From positions 85,287,127 through 85,351,126 of the forward strand of contig CM077023.1 in NCBI GenBank assembly GCA_039090855.1: a DNA stretch of 64,000 bases, read 5' to 3'. The stretch comes from Macrothele yani (Eukaryota; Arthropoda; Arachnida; Araneae; Macrothelidae). Under the pieces are notes generated by a model, which worked only from the letters and a program-made list of their open reading frames with translations, did not search any database and was not told the DNA's origin. Both the position numbers and the translations under genes were made by a program. Below are positions 56,480 to 64,000 of this stretch, in pieces; position 1 is the stretch's first letter; each line of letters opens with the position of its first letter.

Positions 56480-56650
56480 TTGTCCGTCGTAGCGTAAGGC
56501 TAACGCGCTCGGCTGGATATCGAGAGATCTGGGATTCGGTTGGTTGGTTGGTTGGTTAGTTTTTATGGCGCTAGGGCAATGCCTGGCCAAAGAGCGCCAA
56601 ACACAAGACAAGACAAGACTCTGGGATTCGGAACCCCAGCGGTGATCGCA
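56480..56650 (+). other. tRNA-like sequence split by an 81-bp insertion
   Basis: With 56540-56631 removed it reads GTCCGTCGTAGCGTAAGGCT (A-box-like) ... ATCTGGGATTCGGAACCCC (B-box-like T arm) ... AGCGG. It resembles a tRNA or tRNA-derived repeat, but the anticodon arm is unclear. Confidence 0.5.
56540..56620 (+). mobile_element. 81-bp mini-insertion flanked by 11-bp TSD
   Basis: CTGGGATTCGG at 56529-56539 is repeated at 56621-56631. The insert has a (TTGG)n head, a core TTTTATGGCGCTAGGGCAAT...GAGCGCCAA whose GGCGCT and AGCGCC ends can pair, and an (ACAAG)n tail. It encodes nothing. Confidence 0.82.
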
Positions 56651-56660
56651 TAACAATTTT

Positions 56661-56746
56661 CGGTTGCTATGTGTTGATAAAAGGTGGAAAGAGCGATGTC
56701 TTTGTTTATTTAATTGTGCATACACTGTTTTCCAAAATGCAAAGAT
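56661..56746 (+). repeat. rearranged fragment of the 56-kb foldback family
   Basis: CGGTTGCTATGTGTTGATAA...TTTGTTTATTTA matches the right arm of 56160-56327. It then joins directly to ATTGTGCATACACTGTTTTC, the complement of part of the insertion at 55231-55344. Confidence 0.8.
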
Positions 56747-56771
56747 TATTATTTTTTGTTGTTTTTGTTTC

Positions 56772-56865
56772 GCGGTTTAACGAGCATTCATCCGGGGCTC
56801 GAACCTTGGTCCACCTTGGGAGAAAGATCACAAGCCATCGCCTCTTACTACTCGGGCACGGAATT
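56772..56865 (-). mobile_element. SINE1 with large internal deletion
   Basis: The 3' end GCGGTTTAACGAGCATT is joined to the head region (GGGGCTCGAACCTTGG, B-box complement; ACTACTCGGGCACGG). The body is missing. Confidence 0.75.
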
Positions 56866-56960
56866 GGCTAAAGAATACTTTCCTGCTACATATATGTGAG
56901 GAGCATCCCGAATATTTTGCCTTTTTAAATCACATTTCTTTTGAATTATTTATAACTTTT

Positions 56961-57122
56961 GAGGTCTGACCCTATGAGTACGAGGAGTCTGCTGTCCTGA
57001 ATTCAAGACCGCTGGCTCCGGTAAAGGAAACTAGTTTCGTGCTAGTGAACAACACATGTCTTACTTACCTAGGATTCGAACCACAAAAGTAATAATCCAG
57101 CACCCTGGGCTCCTCGACCATC
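56961..57122 (-). mobile_element. SINE1-like copy, strongly diverged
   Basis: TGAATTCAAGACCGCTGGCTCC resembles the complement of the body, and GGATTCGAACCAC the complement of the B box. Confidence 0.5.
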
Positions 57123-57250
57123 TTATAAAACCGTACGACGAAGAAACTTCAGCAAAGATTAATTGAACTCCCCAAAACAAACGTAAAATATTTTTTAAAT
57201 TTCAATAGTGAAAACATGAACTACAGAAACGTCTTTCTCTTCCCTTTTTT

Positions 57251-57411
57251 CGGATGTAACGCCTCCCATAAACATGTTGGGCTATAAGGAGCCGAACGGC
57301 CTTAATTTAGGGTCCCTGGTTCCAGGGCGGCGACACAGCTAGCGCCGTTTGGATAAAAGCACTGCTCATGCCTCATCTAAGATCGAACCTGGATCCAGCC
57401 TGGATGATTAG
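57251..57411 (-). mobile_element. SINE1 copy, diverged, head truncated
   Basis: Body GGGCTATAAGGAGCCGAACGG, TTAATTTAGGGTCCCTGGTT and a B-box-side remnant AAGATCGAACCTGG are clear. The A-box end is missing. Confidence 0.75.
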
Positions 57412-57505
57412 AAGTACAGTTGTTCAGGATTATTATCGAACAGACTTGCATTTGATGTATGTATTCAAAATAAGTACCGTTTCATAATTTTCTGGCTGAA
57501 TAATA

Positions 57506-58731
57506 CAGGAGGTGGACAACAAAACTGAAACACATGGGTTTAGGACACAATAATTTATTAGTACGGTGTAAGGCCACCTGTAGAGGCCAATACAGCTGCA
57601 ATTCGTCGTGGGAAGGACAGATGCAAGTCCCGTACAGTGACCAGAGGGACTTGAAACCATTCCTCTTGCAGAAAAGTGGCTAGTTCACGACGTGATTCTG
57701 GTGGAGGAAAACGTTTCCTGATTCACTCCTCCAGAACACCCCAGAGTGACTCAATAATATTCAAGTCGGGTGACTGTGCGGGCCATGACAGATGTTCAAC
57801 CTCACTTTCATTCTCAGTAAACCACTCTTCCCCCAGTTTGGCTCTGTGCATCGATGCGTTATCATCCTGATACACTGCACCACCGTCATGGTACAATGTT
57901 TGAACCATTGGGTGTACCTGGTCCTCCAGAATTGTCCAATAGTCCTTTGCAGTGATGTGCCCCTCAAGAACAATCAGCGGGCCGACAGACTGCCACGATA
58001 TTGCCTCACAAACCATCACCGATCCACCTCCGTGCTTCACTGTAGGCAATAAACAGTCCGGGTGGTAAGTCTGTGAGTGATATCTCCACACGTAAACTCT
58101 CCCGGTTGTGGGGAAGACAGTGAAGGACGATTCATCGAAGAACAATGCAACTTTCACTTTGTCCAGCGTCCACTATTTGCACTGCGGCACAATTGCAAGC
58201 GACGTTTGGCACTCACACTGGTGATCGTGAATGTTGACCTGGTGAAGTTCCCGACGAACAGTTTTGATGGAAACAGTTGAGCCGCGGTGCGAATTCAACT
58301 CTGCGGTGAGTTGGGCAGCTAAGGTTTTATATTTTTTGGTTACAATCCGTGTTAGCACCCGGGCGTCCCTGTCAGACAGCTTTCTCTTACCTCGACAGTT
58401 ACTCCTATGGGATGTGGTTCTTACCTCTTTCTGGTATGCCGACATGGCCCTAGATACCGTGGCTCAAGATACAGCCCAAAGACTTGCTGTTTTGAACACA
58501 GATGCATCGGCGAGACGCGCACCAACAATCTGTCCACTTTGAAACTCGAATTATGTTGTGTGGATCGCACTTTTTGACGTCCAGCTGTGTCACTGCTCTC
58601 CTAATGCAACCTTTACACTCTGTTCTCGTTGATCGACTGCGAAATAGATGCAGGCTGACCCCCAGGTAACGCGGGCGTGACACGTGGGGTGCTATTTGCG
58701 CAGGTGTTTCAGTTTCGTTGTTCACCCCCTG
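57506..58731 (-). mobile_element. Tc1-like DNA transposon, inactive
   Basis: 1.23 kb with TIRs of about 27 bp: CAGGAGGTGGACAACAAAAC at 57506 and the complement of CAGGGGGTGAACAACGAAAC ending at 58731. TA duplications are at 57504-57505 and 58732-58733. The transposase is on minus with three stops and no frameshift. Sequence and TIRs differ from the elements at 11.2 and 41.7 kb, so it is a third family. Confidence 0.95.
57558..58560 (-). pseudogene. Tc1-like transposase with three in-frame stops
   Basis: One register from about 58560 to the stop at 57558-57560. The N-terminal helix-turn-helix reads FQSGQIVGARLADASVFKTA, a stop (58464-58466), then ATVSRAMSAYQKEVRTTSHR and RKLSDRDARVLTRIV. The next stop is at 58173-58175. 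The DDE domain follows: FFDESSFTVFP (first Asp), GGGSVMVCEAISW, VYQDDNASMHRAKL (second Asp) and WPAQSPDLNIIESLWGVLEE (Glu). There are 36 residues between the second Asp and the Glu. The third stop (57723-57725) comes before IRKRFPPPESRRELATF and SFPRRIAAVLASTGG. All three catalytic residues are kept. At least two of the stops (TGA) are one C-to-T change from an Arg codon, a common result of CpG decay. The start codon is not clear. Confidence 0.92.
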
Positions 58732-59009
58732 TATTTGTTGAATGCAGGCAGGAAATATTTGAATGTTAGTCCTTCGAAATGTAGGAGAATTTTTCATAAT
58801 TTCTTACTCGAAAAAGATGCATTTGCAAATAACACTGCAGTAAGGTATTTTCAAAATACTTTCTCGGAAAAAAATATAATGAAAGAAACGCAATCCCACG
58901 ACTATCTGAGAACATAGTTTAAAGAACAATGCAGTTATGATGCTTATCAAGATTTACTAGGTATAATTTTCCTGATAACTAATATGAGCTTGTAGAGGAA
59001 GAAAGGTTC

Positions 59010-59400
59010 ATGAAAGCCCTCTCGGTAGATGATTCGGAAGCCCTGCTTACGGCTGTTGAAGTAAATTCAACAACCAGCACACTCAAATTGTTGGACGAAC
59101 TGAGAGTTCCCAAATTCACTATCGCTGACCACATGAAAGGTCTACAGACGAAGACGCGAGATGCCTTATGAATTTCGCCCAGCTCAGGCACAACTACGCG
59201 TCAAGGTCTGCAAGAAACTGCTGAAGAAGCCGCGTGACACTCGGTTCATCAAGCTGATGGTTACTGGTGATGAGAATTGGATACACCTGCATAATCCAGC
59301 TACCCCTAACCAGCGGTTAGACCTAGTTGAAGCAGTTTTGTCTGTCCCCTAAGCGGACATTTCCAGAAAAAGGTCATGCTGTGTGTTTAGTGAAATTACG
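59010..59400 (+). pseudogene. mariner transposase fragment
   Basis: Frame 1 from 59010 reads MKALSVDDSEALLTAVEVNS...LKLLDELRVPKFTIADHMKG, like the mariner N-terminal domain. After a frame change near 59160 it continues MPYEFRPAQAQLRVKVCKKL...RFIKLMVTGDENWIHLHNP. VTGDE with W two residues on is the first-Asp motif of mariner transposases. A stop and poorly matching sequence follow. The rest of the catalytic domain is missing and no TIRs were found. Confidence 0.82.
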
Positions 59401-59474
59401 AGGGTGCGACCCATTTTTTTGAGCCTGCTCCGGATCGCCGGGATACCAACGCAAAACTATATTCCGAGCAACCG

Positions 59475-60553
59475 CACTGTAAAAAAAATTGAGAAATTCC
59501 CGAGCCATTTTCCGTGATTCCTTTCGTGAATCAACAGTTTCTGATACAACCTTTTCCGTGAAATGATGGGAAAAACCTTGATTGCATGGGGTTTTCGTAT
59601 GTCAGGAAAATTCTGAATTTTTAAAAACTTTTCTGCAATTTCTTTCTCATATAAACGAAAAATTTCCGTTTTTAAGAGGGCATAACGGAAAAATCTGAAT
59701 TTTTAGAAAATTTTCCAAAATTCCTTTGTATATTAACGGGAAAATTCTGTTCTCACTTTTTCCATATAACGGAGAATTTCTGGTAATAGGATCAATTCGC
59801 GCGAATATTTGAGGTTTGGTTACCTGTTATATTTAAGTCGTCGGTCGGAGGATCTGATTTTGAACTTTAGCGAATATTATTACTATAAAGCAGTAAATTT
59901 CACTTTATCTTAAAGATAATTGAAAGACATTGTCAGTTTAAAAAGATCTCAAGTTTCAAAGCATTATGTTGCTTCGAAAAATCATGATTAAAAATATACG
60001 TAATTTGCAATAAGTCCTATAGAAAAAATAAAATTATTTCAAACCTATTCAGAAAAATAATGGGCTCCAAACAGAAAAATAAATGACTAATTCACCCGCA
60101 ATTAATAGCAAAAAAAAAAAAAATCATCATTGAAAAAAAAATATTTAATTTTTTAAATAATTTTTTTTTAAATTATTATGATTAAAAAAAATTTTCATTG
60201 AGTGTCTCACTTGGTACGTGGCTCTGATTTACGGGTCTTTCTGGCATACGCGTCTGAAGTTGAAGACGAAGTCGAACGAGGCCGGTTCGATCTCCACCAA
60301 AACCAAACGGAAAGGGTCCAAAAAAAAAAAAAAAGTGAAAATAGGAGATTTTGCGAAATTTCTCTATAAATACGGAAAAATTAGAAGCTGACGTTTCTGA
60401 AATAAACGTTATTACTGACTCGAAAAATCTGTCAAAATACGGAAGTTGGAAGAAACGGAAATTTTGTTAAAAGAAGGACACCTACCGGCAACTTTGGTGA
60501 AACGTTATTTTCAGGAATTTTCAGTGAATTCACCCCACTTAGTTTTTACAGTG
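59475..60553 (+). mobile_element. second copy of the CACTGT TIR element with tRNA-like module
   Basis: CACTGTAAAAA at 59475 and its complement TTTTTACAGTG ending 60553. TA follows on the right (60554-60555) but the left neighbour is CG. Blocks align in order with 37185-38475 (TTCCGTGAAATGA, AAAGCATTATGTTGCTTCGA, CAAACCTATTCAGAAAAATAA). The equivalent tRNA-like part at about 60234-60300 keeps GGCCGGTTCGATCTCC, but its A-box half is diverged. It is about 210 bp shorter than the other copy. Confidence 0.82.
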
Positions 60554-60555
60554 TA

Positions 60556-61500
60556 CTTAAGGTACTATTAGCGTTAAAACATAATTCGTATCATTGTGAA
60601 AATTCAATAGTGTTAACGATGTCCATGCTAAACAGAGTCAATTGTAATAGCAATATGAACGTTTGTACATTACCTCTCTATTACAATGATGGGGGAACAG
60701 CTAGTTGCACCAAGTAGTACATTTAAAACCGCTAACATGAAGTAATTCTCATTCATATCTTAATCGCGATTCAAACCCAGCACATCACTAGTACAGTTGC
60801 TGGCCCACTAGCATCTGAAACTACTGCCATGGCTGATAGTCCATTTAAATGGCTCCAAGATCTAAATTAATTAGTAAGGAACCAACAGCAATTCTTGGTG
60901 TGATTTTTTGTTTTCTTGCCATTCAATGTAACAGCATATAACAGAACAGTGTGAGAAGGACCACATTAACGCTTTGTGACTTTGCAATATTTGCCATGAG
61001 ATTCAGTCCGTGAGTTTGGGCTGGCTATTTTAACGGAATTACCTAAATTTCCTTAAACGAGTTCCTTGATAACTGTAGCACAGCCCCAATAAGCTTTAGT
61101 GTATACCAAATGAAATGCACGTCCAATGTTTTGACAGATTCATTTGACGACATGGTACATTAGGTTCCCCACCTGGAATCCTGCTTTTATATGACAATGC
61201 ACCGGAACCAGGACGAATCGTTTGCCATGCATGTTAGCACCCTTAAATAAAATATTACCGTGTCGATACACCGTGGCATGGCAGGTTATTTCGAGCCTTA
61301 GAAGACGGAGTTGACTACTGTGCAAGTAAACCGTGAAGGCCGCCACGCATGGAGGTTATCACTACTCGTCCATTTTTACTGTTTTATTACGCAATCCTCC
61401 ATTGGAACTATTAAGCACATCACCAGTACAGTTGCTGGTATCTTGTTGCTTGCCGAAATTTTCAAACCGCTTCGATCACCGAGTGTACGGAAGAGTGTAT
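60556..61500. other. no gene recognised
   Basis: A weak minus-strand tRNA-like trace at about 60770-60830 (complement GCTGGGTTTGAATCGCG) and a related scrap at 61415-61440 (CACATCACCAGTACAGTTGC) suggest an old repeat. Confidence 0.4.
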
Positions 61501-61502
61501 CA

Positions 61503-61618
61503 TCCGAGTTGACCACTAGTTCGAGTTCCATTTGATGAGGAAAAGATGGTGTTCTGTGACGTTGGTTCTGTCCTTTCCCTCGAACCAGTATCCCTAAATT
61601 AGGAACGGCGACTCTTTA
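61503..61618 (+). mobile_element. SINE1, head-deleted and diverged
   Basis: TAGTTCGAGTTCC (B box) is followed by body CCTTTCCCTCGAACCAGTAT and AATTAGGAACGGCGACT. The last part is missing. Confidence 0.65.
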
Positions 61619-61874
61619 TTAGCAATAACAAGTAAATGAATATCGAGTTTGGACAATTTGAATTAGAACGATCTTGAGCTGTGTTCAGCGAAATTGCAGA
61701 GTAAGGTTGACTGTGCAGTGGAATCGATCAGCACGTACAACTCTGAGAATGCATAAGGGGAAAATTACACTCTCTTGACCAGTGTTGCATTCAGAAAGTT
61801 TTTTCCGGGAGGGCAATTACAAATTTTGAGGGGCTGAAACTTGTTGACTCGTTGCATATATATAATCACAATTT

Positions 61875-61878
<4 letters not shown>

Positions 61879-61909
<31 letters not shown>
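61879..61909. repeat. (AT)n microsatellite
   Basis: About 15 AT units. Confidence 0.93.
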
Positions 61910-61912
<3 letters not shown>

Positions 61913-62011
61913 TTTAAATACAATATAAACATGTTCGTATGCTCGTATACCCCAAATGCAAATTCCAAGAGATCTACTCATACAAGTAATTGAAAATATA
62001 AATGCTATACC

Positions 62012-62674
62012 TAGAGCCCGTTTAAGGAGACAGTGGGCCCGGGGCTGGACAGTATTTTGGTGCCCCAGTATTAGTGGTACATCTCGGGTTTCACTACGGG
62101 TGGCCAAATAAAAATACCCAGGAGAAAACATAACAAAATATGATGAGGAAGCTATAAAAATATCCCCGCCATATTGAAGTCTGTATACCATGATTCATGG
62201 ACGAATTAGTGTTAGCAAGAAAATGTTAAAATGCGTATTTGGAAAATGGACACCAGTTCAGTTCAGTTCTGTTTTAATCCCCCCTTCCCCCACAGGGTTC
62301 AGCTTGCCGAACTTATATTGAAATAGTGTACAAAATAATATAATTCAAATATCATGATTTAAACGAAACCTTAATGTACGAAAATTTCTCCCAATTACAG
62401 ATGTGTACAAAAAAAAATCCCACCTGAAATGCTTTCGACAGATTTGAGGAAGGACTGGGGGGGGGGGGACTATAGTTTTTGTGGACTCCTAAAAAGAAGA
62501 ATTTTTCACAAGGCAGTTTCTTATAGTTTTCGATGTGTGCTGTCTGCAAAATAAATAAATAAATAAACTGTAGAACTCTTTCAATTCTTCAAGCACCCTA
62601 CATAAATCTGGAGCCCCTTAAAAATGCGGGGCCCGGGGCTGCAACCCCCTAGCCCCCCTCTTAAATGGGCTCTG
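62012..62674. mobile_element. hAT-type non-autonomous element
   Basis: 663 bp. The left end TAGAGCCCGTTTAAGG corresponds to the complement of the right end CAGAGCCCATTTAAGA. Flanking 8-mers GCTATACC (62004-62011) and GCTATATC (62675-62682) agree at 7 of 8 positions. Both subterminal regions contain GGGCCCGGGGCTG-type sequence. No transposase frame is present. Confidence 0.82.
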
Positions 62675-62682
62675 GCTATATC

Positions 62683-63879
62683 TTTGCTTTAACCCAGTAA
62701 TGCACCACGGATTTCACCGTGGGGTGGTGTAAAATATTGAGGATGGCAATGAGATAACGTTGTGCTGGAGAAAATCTCCCCCACAACATTAGGAGTGGTA
62801 AAAATGTCCTTGCCTTACTACAAGCATGTTTCTGATTATTAAAGAATCATTTCAGTGGTACCTGAAAGCGTACGGTGTAAACCATTCCCCTGCCATTTGG
62901 TTTCAGCCCCTTTAGATTATTTAGATTAACACATAGTAAAAAAAATCTAAAAACTAACTAACCGTTTGGATGCCAGTTTGAGGTGCCTCGTTTTTTCCTC
63001 CACAGGGTGTAAACCACCAACCGCCAGAAAAAAAAATATATTATGGGAACAATTTCTAAAAATTTGCTATTGTTAAAAATTTGGTAGCAAATATTTTGTT
63101 GTATTGGAAGCACTAACTTCACGTTACTTACCCTGAGGCTTCACCGTATACATGGAAACTCGGCATCAAGATACTGAAATAAAGCTGAATGCCAGCTTTC
63201 AAAATATGATAATGTATTTATTACTGTGCAAGTATCTCTACTCCGTGGAATTCGGTTTTTATTGCGAAAGTAGTCCGAGTTGTCAGTACTTGATAAAATT
63301 GCCCCTTTAGCGAGGACTTGAAGGATAATAGAAATTTTAGACTGAAGTCCATCTTTTTATTATTATAATATTTTCCCTAATTTTCTTAATTTTTTTAAAA
63401 ATTAATTTCTCCAAATATTCAGATATAAACGAACACAATTAGACTAAATGTAAGGGGAGATCGCCCAAAAACCTACGAGGGAGAGTTCATGGATTTTCGG
63501 GGGGAGGGGGCTTGGCACCCCCGAGAAGATGCCTAAATACATCGCTGCTCTTGCCACATAACTTTAAAGAATCAACACTGCATTTATTTTCTTAAAATTT
63601 TGGCTATGAAGTTAAATTTGTGAATAAAATCGCGGGGAAATCATTTGTATGAAAACATTTGGTGCTATTAATGAAACAGCAAAAAGTCTAAACATCAGTG
63701 CACCAAAACTAAATTAGCGCGTTCTTAATACGAATAAAGCAGACGCCTTGAACAAAGTATCTCCTCCCTTCCCTTTTCTTTATTTGCAAGATATACTGTG
63801 ACAATGTTTAGTAAAGATCAGTTACCAGTTACATACTGGTGACGATTTCTGAAAGCAGTCAGATAAAAGACCATTTCCT
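62683..63879. other. no gene recognised
   Basis: AT-rich with two GC-richer patches (62725-62750, 63455-63525). No frame, terminal repeat or RNA motif is recognised. Confidence 0.45.
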
Positions 63880-64000
63880 ACCCGGTAGCGCAGTGGTCTA
63901 AGCGCTGGCTTGTGACCATTCTTTCGAGATGAGTCCGGGTTCGTATCCCGATGATGAATAGACGTTGTGTTTGTCTTATGCACTGGCTCTCGCCTTATCC
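63880..64000 (+). mobile_element. SINE1, cut by the window end
   Basis: Head ACCCGGTAGCGCAGTGGTCT, B box GGGTTCGTATCCC, start of the body GCACTGGCTCTCGCC. Confidence 0.9.

Overview
This is nuclear DNA from a large, AT-rich animal genome. No host protein-coding exon can be supported with confidence. What can be identified is almost entirely mobile DNA: Tc1/mariner elements, hAT-type non-autonomous elements, a non-LTR retrotransposon remnant, about 30 copies of one tRNA-derived SINE, other tRNA-like repeats and several foldback elements. The mix of Tc1 families, a mariner remnant and tRNA SINEs suggests an invertebrate, plausibly an arthropod (perhaps a chelicerate). That placement rests on remembered resemblance of transposase motifs and is weak. 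Open reading frames elsewhere are short and are mostly shadows of SINEs, microsatellites or TE remnants.

Layout. 1-11 kb: AT-rich unique sequence, SINE1 copies, a solo LTR (5158-5307) and two tandem duplications (5272-5705, 9769-10668). 11.2-12.4 kb: a nearly intact Tc1 element with one frameshift. 13-19.5 kb: many SINE1 copies, one with a clean target-site duplication (TSD) at 16353/16606; a perfect hairpin; a hAT-type element (18766-19539). 21-29.5 kb: SINE1 copies, a hairpin, a solo LTR (23335-23467), a hAT-type element with a perfect 8-bp TSD (25518-26160), and a dispersed repeat interrupted by two SINEs. 31.4-34 kb: a long-inverted-repeat element, a decayed Tc1 and a solo LTR. 35.6-38.5 kb: a second copy of the dispersed repeat and a TIR element carrying a tRNA-like module. 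41.7-45 kb: a dead Tc1 element containing a perfect hairpin, a minisatellite, and a non-LTR retrotransposon 3' remnant into which SINE1 has inserted. 46.1-46.5 kb: a complete miniature LTR retrotransposon. 55-57 kb: a second, nested miniature LTR element and foldback repeats. 57.5-60.5 kb: a third Tc1, a mariner fragment and a second TIR element. 62-62.7 kb: a third hAT-type element.

The most interesting object is a family of tiny LTR retrotransposons (TRIM-like). They have 150-bp LTRs starting TGTGA and ending TCACA, a primer-binding site TGGCGCCCGAACG, about 130 bp of non-coding interior and a polypurine tract. The LTR itself contains a tRNA-like module with a paired 7-bp acceptor stem, a D arm and A/B-box-like motifs. 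Two full elements, three solo LTRs with perfect 4-bp TSDs and one divergent relative lie in this one window. An LTR built around a tRNA-like Pol III-type module is unusual and deserves follow-up.

A second theme is small inverted duplications: four perfect hairpins with 27-32 nt arms and 5-8 nt loops, plus one with 81-nt arms. At least two of them seem to have formed inside older TE sequence.
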